This document shows, piece after piece, positions 17,408-26,465 of a DNA stretch of 64,000 bases; positions within the stretch are counted from its first letter, which is position 1; the number at the start of each line of letters is the position of its first letter. Position numbers and translations under genes: made by a program. The DNA comes from Pricia mediterranea (lineage in GTDB: Bacteria > Bacteroidota > Bacteroidia > Flavobacteriales > Flavobacteriaceae): contig NZ_JAVTTP010000001.1 in the NCBI RefSeq assembly GCF_032248455.1, positions 3,408,501 to 3,472,500 of the forward strand, read 5' to 3'. Under the pieces are notes generated by a model that saw nothing but the letters and a program-made list of their open reading frames with translations, searched no databases and had not been told where the DNA came from.

Positions 17408-18289
17408 TTATTTCTCGCTCGTCGGAACGGTGATTTTTTGTGCTACGGACCAATCGTAGAAACGCTGTATCCAATTATCCGAGGGAAGGTCTTGGGGTTT
17501 CATCCCAAAGCCGTGGCCGCCTTTGGAGTACATGTGCAACGCGGGATAATGGCCGGCCTCGAGCCATGAGGAATAGAGTTCGATACTGCCCTTCGCCAGT
17601 CCCAATGGGTCGTCACTGGCACAGATAATCAGCATCGCGGGTGCGTTTTTTGGAGCCTCCTGCACCGGGTAGGCGGATGTCCACGGATAGACCGGTACGA
17701 TAAAATTAGGTCGATCGGCTTCCTCAAAATTATAGACAACGCCCATGGTGACCGCTCCGCCGGCAGAAAATCCCATAAAACCTATTTTTTCCGGATCGAT
17801 ATCAAAAGAATCGGCGTTTTCGCGCACATAGGAAATAGCTGAAAGTCCATCGGCCACGGATAATGGCATGACAGGGGACACGCGTTCCCCGATTCGGGCG
17901 GGATTAGTGGCTCCTTCATCGCTAATTTCCTTGACCCCGTCCTCTCCTGTGGGCACTAACCTGTATTTTAGCACGAAGGCCGTGATGCCTTTTTGGTTCA
18001 GCCATTTGGCCACATCGGTCCCCTCGCTTTCGATACTCAAGGCGTATAGTCCCCCTCCAGGTGCAACGATTACGGATGTCCCGTTGGGGGCGTCCGGACG
18101 AAATACCTCCATGGTCGGGACCGACACATTGGTCACCACCTCATTGTTCCATATCTCCGACCGGTATTGTTTTTCAGGATTCTCCCAGACCACGGCGTCC
18201 GATTTCTCATGGGGGACTTCAATAATTTCTTGGGCGGTAGCCATTTGGAAGAAAGCCATACAGGGAATGAGTACTATTAATTTTTTCAT
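17408..18289 (-). CDS. Alpha/beta hydrolase, acetyl-xylan-esterase-like
   Basis: A 293-residue secreted esterase of the BD-FAE/dienelactone-hydrolase type. A signal peptide (about residues 1-20, ending MATAQ) is followed by the oxyanion loop VAPGGGLYAL (75-84), the nucleophile elbow GFSAGG with S175, and the terminal histidine in SKGGHGFGM near 266. Such enzymes remove acetyl groups from polysaccharides and often work beside glycoside hydrolases, as here. The reading frame ends 77 bases before the SGNH gene. Confidence 0.87.
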   Translation of the reverse strand: MKKLIVLIPCMAFFQMATAQEIIEVPHEKSDAVVWENPEKQYRSEIWNNEVVTNVSVPTMEVFRPDAPNGTSVIVAPGGGLYALSIESEGTDVAKWLNQKGITAFVLKYRLVPTGEDGVKEISDEGATNPARIGERVSPVMPLSVADGLSAISYVRENADSFDIDPEKIGFMGFSAGGAVTMGVVYNFEEADRPNFIVPVYPWTSAYPVQEAPKNAPAMLIICASDDPLGLAKGSIELYSSWLEAGHYPALHMYSKGGHGFGMKPQDLPSDNWIQRFYDWSVAQKITVPTSEK

Positions 18290-18340
18290 AGTGAACTTTT
18301 AAAGGTTGTATTCAAATCAACTGATAGCATCAAAACTAGG

Positions 18341-19069
18341 TTAAATCCCTATCCACAGGTATACCCATGCAGCAAGAGCCCCTCCGATCAGTGGACCGAC
18401 AATAGGCACCCAGGCATAGTTCCAATCGCTGCTGCCCTTGCCCTTTAATGGAAGAATGGCATGCATGATACGGGGTCCTAGATCCCGTGCCGGATTGATG
18501 GCATAGCCGGTAGGGCCGCCGAGTCCGAAGCCTATCCCCATGACCAATAAGGCTACGGGAAGGGCGTCGAGCGCACCCAGCTTGATCGGCTCGTCGGAAA
18601 TCGTACCCCCGGCAATATAGAACACGCCGAAAACCAGTACAAAAGTGCCGATAGTCTCGGTGACCAAATTCCAAAAGGGACTGCGAATGGCAGGGACCGT
18701 AGAAAAAGTGACCAGCATCGCTTCCGGGTCCTGTTCCGTGGCCTCGTATTGCTTTTTATAGGTCAACCATACGAGCAGGTTGCCCATCATGCCGCCCATG
18801 ACTTGGGCCAGCATATATCCGGGCACCAACTCCCAAGGAAATTTTCCTGCGGTCGCAAGGCCCAAGGTCACTGCGGGGTTCAGGTGGGACCCGCTTACAT
18901 CTGCACTTACAAAGACCCCTACAAAGACCGCGATGCCCCAGGCTAGGGCAATCCCGGTCCACCCGGCATCCGAACCCTTGGTTCCTTTGAGTACAATGTT
19001 CGCGACGATACCGTTACCGAGGAGCAGCAACAGAGCGGTTCCAATAAACTCAAAAATATAAACGGTCAT
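18341..19069 (-). CDS. Aquaporin / glycerol facilitator (MIP family)
   Basis: A 242-residue six-helix membrane channel. Both half-helix motifs are present: NPA at 64-66 (SHLNPAVTLG) and NPA at 191-193 followed by Arg-Asp (AINPARDLGPR). Asp after the second NPAR is the mark of the glyceroporin (GlpF) branch, so glycerol or other small polyols are likely substrates besides water. It lies 51 bases upstream of the esterase on the same strand and may be in the same transcript. No glycerol kinase is nearby. Confidence 0.92.
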   Translation of the reverse strand: MTVYIFEFIGTALLLLLGNGIVANIVLKGTKGSDAGWTGIALAWGIAVFVGVFVSADVSGSHLNPAVTLGLATAGKFPWELVPGYMLAQVMGGMMGNLLVWLTYKKQYEATEQDPEAMLVTFSTVPAIRSPFWNLVTETIGTFVLVFGVFYIAGGTISDEPIKLGALDALPVALLVMGIGFGLGGPTGYAINPARDLGPRIMHAILPLKGKGSSDWNYAWVPIVGPLIGGALAAWVYLWIGI

Positions 19070-19192
19070 AGGTTTGGCTGATTAGTAGGGTCAAAAGGTA
19101 AATAAAATTTTGGAAAAATTCGACATCCACGTGTTGATCTTGCCCCGAAGTAGTTGACTCCGGCAGATCGAGATTCCTTTGTTGCGGGATAG

Positions 19193-19651
19193 TCACACTC
19201 CAAATTGGCGTAAATGGTGGTCGAGATGTTTAGAGAAGAGGGTATTCCATTCTTTATCCGTTAAAGGGCCAAAGGCATGGGAATCCTTACTGTTAAAATG
19301 TTCCGGGCCCAGTTTTTGAGTCCTTTCGATGTGCGCGATGAGCCGTTTCCTCTCAGTTTCAAAATTTCGTTCATCGGTAATCAGGAATTCAGGTGCGGTG
19401 CGGATGTTCTTTCTGTAAGGCTTTGGTCCGACCACTATTTTTTTTGCAAAAAGTTTGATCAGGAATTTCTTCAAACCTTTGGGTTTGGGGTGTTTGTCCG
19501 TGTAAACGAGTTCGTACGTCACATTGCAGTGCGCCAACATCTCGGCCACGTTCATTTTACCCCATAGGGGCTGGGTTTTGGGGGTCAAGTTCTTAATTCG
19601 GTCAATAGTTTCTTGAACCTCTTTTTCGTCGAATAGATTTTTCCAGGCCAT
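19193..19651 (-). CDS. DUF1569 / DinB-like protein
   Basis: A 152-residue cytoplasmic protein with the DUF1569 pattern: KMNVAEMLAHCN near residue 40 and the C-terminal DHHLRQFGV. The His residues are placed as in the DinB/YfiT four-helix metal-binding fold. The function is unknown; thiol or small-molecule transfer is a possibility. It is 120 bases from the aquaporin gene on the same strand. Confidence 0.82.
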   Translation of the reverse strand: MAWKNLFDEKEVQETIDRIKNLTPKTQPLWGKMNVAEMLAHCNVTYELVYTDKHPKPKGLKKFLIKLFAKKIVVGPKPYRKNIRTAPEFLITDERNFETERKRLIAHIERTQKLGPEHFNSKDSHAFGPLTDKEWNTLFSKHLDHHLRQFGV

Positions 19652-20106
19652 GATGTAAAAATAGTTCTTTTATAGCGACAGTCCGTAAAAATATACGGCA
19701 GTAGCAATTGTGGTTTACCCTGGTTTTGTGTAATCATGAAATTTGTCGACTTTCGGCTCTTGATCTTGTCTTCTCTTGTAGGGTTTACTCAGGGGCCACC
19801 TTTCCACGAAGGAATGCTCATTTATAGTTGCTATCTTTTTCATTCAATCTTCTCATCACCTCTTCCAATGAAAACGGCGGTTTTCTGCCGAAATAAGTAC
19901 TAATTCCTAAGGGTCCAGACCTGAAAAAGGGTACCGAGGATCGATCTAAACGCGGCAACGGAGCGGCCGTGTAAAGGCGGCCCCCTTCAACAAGCACTTC
20001 ACAATGGTGCCAATACCCATACTACATGCAAGAGCGGTCCGGTTTAGTTAACACGGCGTTCATTTTGAGCCTTACCGACCACACGAACGCGAGTTGTGCG
20101 CTGCAG
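19652..20106. other. Intergenic region, no gene seen
   Basis: About 450 bases without a convincing coding frame. The right part (19940-20100) is GC-rich and contains a small inverted pair GCGGCC / GGCGGCC. It borders the AT-richer amidohydrolase gene and may be a recombination scar, but no boundary repeat was found. Confidence 0.4.
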
Positions 20107-21543
20107 TTATTCGGCGGGAAACCTTCCGGTCAGTTCCCCCAGTATAAGATTTGGGTCATAGCCATACCCATTTTTAAATACGGTTTCAACGTTTCTAATA
20201 CTGTCGTTTATATTACCGGCAATAACTACAAAATCTGCTTTTTTGCCTTTCCCTATCGAGCCGATCTCATTATCGGAAAGAGCTTTTGCTCCATTGCTTG
20301 TCAAAATCTTAATAGCTTCTTCCGTGGTGAATCCAGCTTCCTTCAACAGTTCAAAGTTTCTTTGGTCCCCAAAACCAGGTAGAATGTGTCGGCCGGCATC
20401 GACCCCCGCTGTTAAATTGCCGCCCATTTTATAGAATTGATGTTCGAACTGCATTCTTTTCTTTAAGATTTGTTCTTTAGTGTCGTATCCTTTCTCGAGT
20501 TCATCAAAATTATTTCTTCGATTTTGATATTGGGATTTCAAAAACGGCGACATGATTTTCAGACTTCGTTCATCTGCAAAAGCTCGATCCGGCATACCGG
20601 ATTCATAAATTGCCAAGGTGGAAGTCATGAATACATTTTCATCTATCATCAATTGTTGAAGACGTTGTACTTTTTCACTTGAGACATCAAGGGTCTGTAA
20701 GTAATCCCAAGAGCCATTGCATTCGCCCAATGTCTTGTCTTCGCGAAAATCGCTCATACTGTTGAAACCATGCTCTATTCCGTCAATGCCCAATTTTGTC
20801 GCTTGCTCAAATGTTATGGAACATAAATGGCCGGTTACTTTCGCATTTTGATCATGTGCTTCTTGAATTATGGTTTTCAGGTCGTTCGGTTTAGTGTTGC
20901 GATAAACTTTGAACCACTTGACCCCTTTTACTGTCCAGTATTTAATAGTGTCTCTAATATGTTCTGCATTTCTGGGAATAATCATGTTTTGATTACCTCC
21001 TTTACCGGTAAAATAAGGCCCGCTTGTAATAATGTTCGGTCCAACGGCCTGTCCGGTTTTTATTTTTTCGGCCAGTTCAATTTCCTTTTCCGGTGAGGCC
21101 GAACCACAGGTTTGAATGGTCGTAACCCCTGATGCCAAGTAAAGTTTTGAAGCCTCGGCACCGATAAAAGGAAAATGTGGAATATGCAAGTGGTTGTGGA
21201 CGCCTACAATCCCGGGAATAATAGTTTTACCACTGAGGTCAACCAATTCAGCATCATTCGGTATTTCAATTTCAGAGCTTTCTCCGATCGAATGGAAGTA
21301 ACCATCAACTATAATGACCGTTTGATTTTCTTTGGCATCATTTCCCTTTCCGTCAAAGACTTTGACGTTTGCCAGGGCTGTTATTTTTGAACGATACTTT
21401 ACATACTTGAGTACGTTCTTATTGAGTGCTATTTGTTTGTTATTAAAACGGAAATCTAAGTTCTGAACGGTTGACTTTGGCTTAGAAGATTCTTCGCAAG
21501 CGATAAAGGTCACTAACAGGAATATGAATGTAAAATTTCGCAA
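20107..21543 (-). CDS. Amidohydrolase family lipoprotein
   Basis: A 478-residue metal-dependent hydrolase of the imidazolonepropionase/prolidase-like amidohydrolase group. The lipobox (FIAC, about 13-16) follows a short signal peptide. The first metal pair is in GVHNHLH (about 128-134), the carboxylate-Lys region near VKWFKVYR, later His in VTGHLC and EHGFNS, and the last Asp in TAGVDAGRH (about 390). The final domain, SIGKGKKADFVVI, is the usual beta-sandwich end. The gene is visibly AT-richer than its neighbours and borders a mobile-element graveyard, consistent with transfer. The substrate is unknown. Confidence 0.87.
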   Translation of the reverse strand: MRNFTFIFLLVTFIACEESSKPKSTVQNLDFRFNNKQIALNKNVLKYVKYRSKITALANVKVFDGKGNDAKENQTVIIVDGYFHSIGESSEIEIPNDAELVDLSGKTIIPGIVGVHNHLHIPHFPFIGAEASKLYLASGVTTIQTCGSASPEKEIELAEKIKTGQAVGPNIITSGPYFTGKGGNQNMIIPRNAEHIRDTIKYWTVKGVKWFKVYRNTKPNDLKTIIQEAHDQNAKVTGHLCSITFEQATKLGIDGIEHGFNSMSDFREDKTLGECNGSWDYLQTLDVSSEKVQRLQQLMIDENVFMTSTLAIYESGMPDRAFADERSLKIMSPFLKSQYQNRRNNFDELEKGYDTKEQILKKRMQFEHQFYKMGGNLTAGVDAGRHILPGFGDQRNFELLKEAGFTTEEAIKILTSNGAKALSDNEIGSIGKGKKADFVVIAGNINDSIRNVETVFKNGYGYDPNLILGELTGRFPAE

Positions 21544-21792
21544 TGAAGATTCTTTTTATATGCATAGAATGGAATTGAACAAGCGCAGTGCGGGGCCGTG
21601 GCATTTCTGGGTCCGATATCCGGATATTTTTACTGACGTCTTTGCAGGTCCGGTCCTGCGGGCCTGCCCGTCTTGCGCTTATTCGTTGTTGAACTAATCC
21701 CCGTACCTCGGAAGCTTTTAGCTACTTGTAAAAATACATTATCTTGATCGGTTCATAAAAACCTTACGAATGTGTATTCAAAAAAAACGGCG

Positions 21793-22222
21793 ACGATCTT
21801 GAAGACGGCCTCGGATCAGGTACCCGGATTTAAGGAACTTGTCCTGACCTTTGAAAGGAGCTTACCATCAACGGCAAGGCCACCGGCACCCTAAGGAACT
21901 ACCTGCGGTGTCTGGCTCACTTGGTGCTGCATTACAAATGTACTCCGGAGCTTTTCGGCGAAGAGCGGATAGACAACTACCTCCACCATTGCCAAAGCCT
22001 ATACGATACCCCTTCGGAGAACGTTTTTAAACATACCATCTTTGGGCTCCGCGCCGTCTACAAGGTGCTGGGGATGGATAGGAAGCGCATCGGGCTTCCA
22101 CAGATCAAAAGGCAGAAGGACCTTCCCTTGGTGCTCAGTAAAAGGGAGGTGCGGGAGCTGTTGATGGACCCAAAATACCTGAAGCACCGGTTGATGCTTG
22201 CCATGCTCTACGGTTGCGGGCT
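21793..22222 (+). pseudogene. Truncated tyrosine recombinase (IS91-linked type)
   Basis: N-terminal part of a tyrosine-type integrase of the sort that in Bacteroidota sits beside IS91-family transposases. Recognisable segments: FKELVLTFERS, then in another frame TINGKATGTLRNYLRCLAHLVLHY, ELFGEERIDNYLHH, VFKHTIFGLRAVYKVLG and LPLVLSKREVRELL..KYLKHRLMLAMLYGCGL. One frameshift lies around 21860-21880. The catalytic half after YGCGL(R) is missing: at about 22223 the sequence switches to antisense istA. It is therefore dead. Confidence 0.8.
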
Positions 22223-22225
22223 GCA

Positions 22226-22766
22226 CATACACATAGTGGCTGGCGGGCAAAATGGCCGCGAACACCTCTACGTACTTTATCTCGCCCGTTGTCCTGTCTA
22301 CTGTTCGGAGTTTTTTGCCCGTGTAGTCGACGAACACCTTATCACCGTAACGGTGGTTTATCTTTCCGCTCGTTTTGGTGCGCCTCGACCAACTGTTCAG
22401 GTGTTCGTTGAATTGGCTCGTACCGCAGCCGTCGGGATGTTTCGATATATACCATTTCCATAATATGAACTTGGTACAGCCCGTCTTTTTCAGTTCCTTG
22501 GCAAAATAGGAAAAATACGAGGACAGTACCTCGTACCTGTCGTCGTCGACCGTATCGGTCTCGGGGAAAAGTTTTGCCAGCTCCGCGTCGACCATTTCCC
22601 GAAGGGCTGACAGGGACACTCCCGATGCCGTTATCAGGCGCACATATTTATTGACCGTGTTGCGGTGGACGGACAGTATCCCGGATATTTCGCGGTTACT
22701 GGTCTTGCGTTCCTTGAGTCGGATAATCTGTTTTAGCTTCATCATCTCTATCGGTTTTCTGGCCAT
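22226..22766 (-). pseudogene. istA: IS21-family istA transposase, 5' fragment
   Basis: N-terminal third of an IstA transposase. A helix-turn-helix is seen at residues 10-40 (KTSNREISGILSVHRNTVNKY), and the DDE domain begins with the first Asp in VFVDYTGKKLRTVDR, followed by VEVFAAILPASHYVYVQ. There the similarity stops, at about 22226; the remaining transposase and istB are absent. In the reading continued past this point the residues belong to the antisense of the adjacent integrase fragment. The intact left end of the IS lies at 22829-22892. Confidence 0.82.
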
Positions 22767-22828
22767 CTATCTGGGTTTATCGTTAAACCTCCAAATAAAT
22801 GTCTCCGACAGAAATCAAATCTCGGACC

Positions 22829-22892
22829 GGCACATTTTGAATCGGCGCGGCGACCTTTTCGGATATCGGTCCCTGGCACATTTTGAATCGGT
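22829..22892 (-). repeat. IS21-type end with repeated terminal motif
   Basis: The motif GGCACATTTTGAATCGG occurs twice, at 22829-22845 and 22875-22891, 46 bases apart, just upstream of the istA fragment. Multiple subterminal repeats of this size are typical of IS21-family ends. The outer copy abuts the interrupted integrase, marking the insertion point. Confidence 0.7.
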
Positions 22893-24114
22893 GGTTTCCG
22901 GTTTTGCATGGCCCAATATTTCTTGTACATGGCGCAGGCCTACCCCGTTTCCCATGAGGTGGGTGGCGAACGAATGGCGTAAGGTGTGGGGCGTAACCCT
23001 CTTCTTGATGCCTGCACGTTCGCATGACCGTTTTAAAAATGCCCTGACGCTAGCGGCACTGTAACGGCTTCCAATCGGGCCTTCGACAAAATATTTCTTG
23101 GGGGCATAGGTGGAAAAGTAATTTTCGAACAATCGCAAAAAACTTTCGGCTAGTATGACGTTGCGGTCTTTTCTGCCTTTGGCATTCTTGACCAAGAGCT
23201 GTCTGCGGTCGATATCGATATGGTGGAGTTGCAGGCTTAAAACTTCTCTGATGCGCAGTCCGACGGAATAGGTGAGGACCAATATTGCCCTGTGCTTCAA
23301 GTTCTTGTGGCCCGTAGTAGCTCCAGTACTTCTTGCTGGCTTATTACTTCGGGGAGATAACTGCTTTTTTTCGGACGTTTAAGTTAAAATAGGGGCGTAC
23401 CGTGCTTTCGCTCAGTCGCAAGCCGCCCAGATAAGAGACGTAACCTCTTATAAGCGCTTTATTTTCATCGGATATGATACGACTTGTTTTCGAGGCTGTA
23501 CCTATTTTATGTTCGGACGCTTGCCTCCCGGTCGTTTTGCCTATCATTGTTTTTCGACCGGACATTTTCTGCTCTATGGCCTGCCCTTTGAACCCTCTCC
23601 CTCTCGTTTTCCGATGGGGATCCCGCCATTCGGCCGTATTTTGTTCAATCGCTTTCCGCTCGATTCATCTTTGGGTGAACGTTTGTTGTACGCTCCTCTG
23701 CAGCGCAATCATTTCCTGGCCCATATTATCGGGTTCGGCCGCTTGTCTCTGGTCGTTTTTCGGATAGGGAGCAGGCCTCTCCAGTGTTTTTTTGGGAGGG
23801 CATCTGTCGCTGGCTCGTCTGCCCCGGGTTCATTGGCCGCTCGCTCATTGTTCGCGTGGTCACTTTCCATTCGGGTGCTTTCTGCGCTGTCGTTTTCTCT
23901 TTTTGCAGCGCACGGTAGTCAACATACCAATTCTTTCTTCGCAAATGGGTATAGCGTGTTCCAATTTTCAGTGGTTAGCGGTACGTAGAATGATTTATGG
24001 GTCTGGCTCCATTTTACGGATAGTTTTTTCAGATGGAGCCGTACTTCATCGTCATAACCGAATCGGATGCCCATTTGCTGGACGCCCCCGGTGTTCGAAT
24101 TGGGTCAGGGTGAT
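22893..24114 (-). pseudogene. Decayed tyrosine recombinase interrupted by IS21
   Basis: Remains of a tyrosine integrase read right to left. N-terminal block: ITLTQFEHRG (about 24085-24114), then after a frameshift GIRFGYDDEVRLHLKKLSVKWSQTHKSFYVPL, then after another near 23940 WYVDYRALQKEK and a linker. Core-binding remnant: LIRGYVSYLGGLRLSESTVRPYF, followed by an internal deletion. Catalytic domain (from about 23335): VISQQEVLELLRAT, a one-base shift near 23310, KHRAILVLTYSVGLRIREVL (Arg), HTLRHSFATHLMGNGVGLRHVQEILGH (His-Arg-His). The tyrosine end after PETT is lost at the IS21 junction. At least three frameshifts, one deletion and one truncation show it is dead. Confidence 0.78.
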
Positions 24115-24206
24115 TCGTTATAAGCGGTTCTTCAAGGTGGTCGTACCCCGGCAGATAAGCCTAAAAGGTTTCGATCCTTTATTCTACAAGTGGTTGTTAT
24201 TCATGT

Positions 24207-25145
24207 TTATCGTACCCCATGTACTACCATTTCCAGCGTGTATACCGAATCCATGGCTGTGATGAACAGTGTTTTTTGATCGGGACCGGCGAAGGTGATA
24301 TTGGCGGTCCACGTTTCGGGAACGGGAATGTGCTGAATTTGATTTCCATACTTATCGAATACGGTGACACCGTCCCCGGTAAGATAGACGTTGCCCCGAT
24401 TGTCGATGGTCATCCCATCGGAACCCATTTCTGCATACAATTTCCTGCTGTACAGATTGCCATCGTCGCGAATATCGTATTCGTAGGTCTTTTTGGCGTC
24501 GATGTCCGAAACATAGAGCAGCTTGCCATCGGGAGAGCCGATGATGCCGTTGGGCTGTTCGAAATCGATATCTCCGACAACACGGGGGGTATCGGTCCCG
24601 GGAGCTAGGTAATAGACGCTCCGGGCTTCCTGTGGCGGCTCATTATGCGTCCACCAGCTGCGTTGGTAATAAGGGTCGGTAAAGTAGATGCCTCCCTTGC
24701 CATCGACCCAAAGGTCATTGGGCCCATTGAGCTTTTTTCCTTCGAAACCATCGGTCAGCACGGTCACATTTTTGTCGGGATCGATACGCCACAATTCGTT
24801 TTTTTCGTCCGCAGCGGATAAAAGGTTGCCCTCATCGTCAAAATAGAGTCCGTTTGAACGTCCCGCGGGTTTCATATACTCGGAAACGGAGTTATCGGAC
24901 GCATTCCATTTCATGATACGGTCGTTGGGCTGATCGGTAAAATAAACGTCCCCCTTGCTGTCAACGGCTGGTCCCTCGGTAAATTCGTAGTCGTCCGCTA
25001 CCAAGGTAAGCTCTGCCCCATCGGCGATAATTTTTTGGTCGGCCGTTTTTTGGGCTTTGCAGGCCCCGGCCAACAGAACAAGAGCCAGTGCGAATAGCTG
25101 TAGCGGTACGGTCAAAGAAGTTTTCATATTATTTTGGTCTTTCAT
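24207..25145 (-). CDS. SMP-30/gluconolactonase-like lipoprotein
   Basis: A 312-residue six-bladed propeller of the SMP-30/LRE group, usually a calcium-dependent sugar lactonase. The signal peptide with lipobox (LLAGAC) starts more naturally at the second Met (position 25127), six codons in. Metal-site segments include FTEGPAVDSKGDVYFTD (Glu), GRSNGLYFDDEGNLL, LNGPNDLWVDGKGGIYFTDP (Asn) and the late SDGMTIDNRGNVYLTG (Asp). It is 23 bases downstream of the TIM-barrel gene, probably the same transcript, suggesting oxidised-sugar metabolism. Confidence 0.88.
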   Translation of the reverse strand: MKDQNNMKTSLTVPLQLFALALVLLAGACKAQKTADQKIIADGAELTLVADDYEFTEGPAVDSKGDVYFTDQPNDRIMKWNASDNSVSEYMKPAGRSNGLYFDDEGNLLSAADEKNELWRIDPDKNVTVLTDGFEGKKLNGPNDLWVDGKGGIYFTDPYYQRSWWTHNEPPQEARSVYYLAPGTDTPRVVGDIDFEQPNGIIGSPDGKLLYVSDIDAKKTYEYDIRDDGNLYSRKLYAEMGSDGMTIDNRGNVYLTGDGVTVFDKYGNQIQHIPVPETWTANITFAGPDQKTLFITAMDSVYTLEMVVHGVR

Positions 25146-25168
25146 CGATTTTCGTTTTTAGTCGCCTT

Positions 25169-26005
25169 CTATCCCAACTCGCGCAAAAAAGACATATTTT
25201 CCTTCATACTTTCCGTAGGGTTTTTCGTGTACTCTTCCTGTTCAATATAGATATGTTTCACGCCCGATTCTTTTTGATGGGCCATCATGGCAGGGATATC
25301 CAGGCCTCCTTTTCCGAATTCAGTGCTTTCCTTTTTGTCCATATCCATATCTTTCAGGTGCCATAGGGGAAAGCGTCCCGGATACTTTGCAAAATAATCC
25401 AAGGGGTCTTTGCCGGCCACGACGACCCATCCCAGGTCGAGTTCCATGTGTACCAGGTCATCTTCCGTGTGGTCCATTAGCACGTCGAAAAGTACGGTTC
25501 CGTTTTCCGATTCGAATTCGTATTCGTGGTTGTGATAGCCGAATTTGAGTCCCAATTCCCGACAGGCTTCCCCGGCCTTGTTGAACTGGTCCGCCACCTT
25601 TTTGTAATTGTTCACCGTCTGGCCTTTGCTCGGCAACGAGGAGCAGATCACATAGTCCTGTCCCGATTCCACCGCTTGCTCCATTGTGTTCTGAAAATCG
25701 TCGTCAAGGGCGACGTGGCCGCTGGTCAGCTTCATCCCCAAATCTTCGCAGGCCGTTTTCATCTCCTTGGGCGAAAGTCCGTAATAAAGACCCTTGCCAC
25801 TCCGGGCGGATTCGATTTCCTTAAAACCGATGGCCGCAATTTTTTCCAGGGTCCCCAGGGCATCCGCGGCCATTTCATCTCGAAATGAATACAATTGTAC
25901 CCCGAATTTTTGGACGTTGTTGGGTTTGAAACTATAGGATGGCAGCAGCAGCGTTCCAAGGGCAAGGGCGCCGGACTGCCGTAAAAAAGTTCTACGTCTG
26001 TTCAT
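25169..26005 (-). CDS. Sugar phosphate isomerase/epimerase-like TIM barrel, exported
   Basis: A 278-residue AP-endonuclease-2-like TIM-barrel protein. The N-terminus RRRTFLRQSGALALGTLLLPS resembles a Tat-type export signal, common for this family in Bacteroidota; TatC is encoded at 58705. Metal-binding positions are suggested by IGFKEIESA (Glu), GYHNHEYEFE (His/Glu), MELDLGWVVVAGKDP (Asp) and IYIEQEE. It is likely an isomerase or epimerase of a keto-sugar. It forms a pair with the downstream SMP-30 gene. The substrate is unknown. Confidence 0.86.
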   Translation of the reverse strand: MNRRRTFLRQSGALALGTLLLPSYSFKPNNVQKFGVQLYSFRDEMAADALGTLEKIAAIGFKEIESARSGKGLYYGLSPKEMKTACEDLGMKLTSGHVALDDDFQNTMEQAVESGQDYVICSSLPSKGQTVNNYKKVADQFNKAGEACRELGLKFGYHNHEYEFESENGTVLFDVLMDHTEDDLVHMELDLGWVVVAGKDPLDYFAKYPGRFPLWHLKDMDMDKKESTEFGKGGLDIPAMMAHQKESGVKHIYIEQEEYTKNPTESMKENMSFLRELG

Positions 26006-26465
26006 AGTATGAAGGTTGAACGCATGAAGATAATGAAAAATAACGAACCTTTTGCTAGGCGGAAGCTTCGGAAATGACTGTAATGTATGTGTGGGAATTA
26101 CCTGTTGCTGAGTTATGGGAATGAATCAAGTATTTGGTAGAGGAATTACGTTTTTCAAGAAGGATTGGTACCTCTTTTTACTTAATGATCGAAAAAAGAC
26201 ATTGCAAAACTTGTACATTTATTTTGGACGGATGGGTACGAGTTTATTCTCTAGGAATGGGACTTTTTCGATACGGACAGTTGTAGAAATCCGATTTACA
26301 TTGAAAATGTGAGTCCGTAGTTCTTTGGATGGAGGATGGTTTTGTAGTGGAAATATTAAAAATATTGTAGGTTCTCCATCTTATAGCGTGGATTACTAAG
26401 GTTTGCGCAATTATGGGGCGGGAAGCGGAATAGATAATTACCTTTGCACAAATTTTTTGAATAGG
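26006..26465. other. Intergenic region before mazG
   Basis: About 460 bases between divergent genes, AT-rich in the right half. Short frames exist but none has coding character. It contains the mazG -7 box at 26439-26446. It marks the right edge of the 15-26 kb accessory block. Confidence 0.45.
26439..26446 (+). promoter_or_regulatory. -7 box of mazG promoter
   Basis: TACCTTTG fits TAnnTTTG and lies 20 bases before the ATG at 26466. It is downstream of the alternative TTG at 26403, which argues against that start. No -33 TTTG is visible at the standard spacing. Confidence 0.55.

Noticed and set aside
22829-22892. Two 17-base repeats 46 bases apart as a mini-CRISPR
   Set aside because: Only two copies, and they sit at the end of an IS21 fragment where such repeats are expected.
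23474-24262. Plus-strand open frames up to 159 codons
   Set aside because: The minus strand here shows an ordered, though broken, integrase. The plus-strand products are rich in Cys, Phe and Arg without any conserved pattern.
26115-26312. A 65-codon plus-strand frame before mazG
   Set aside because: Low-complexity, AT-driven and overlapping another frame on the opposite strand; it has no start signal or conserved feature.
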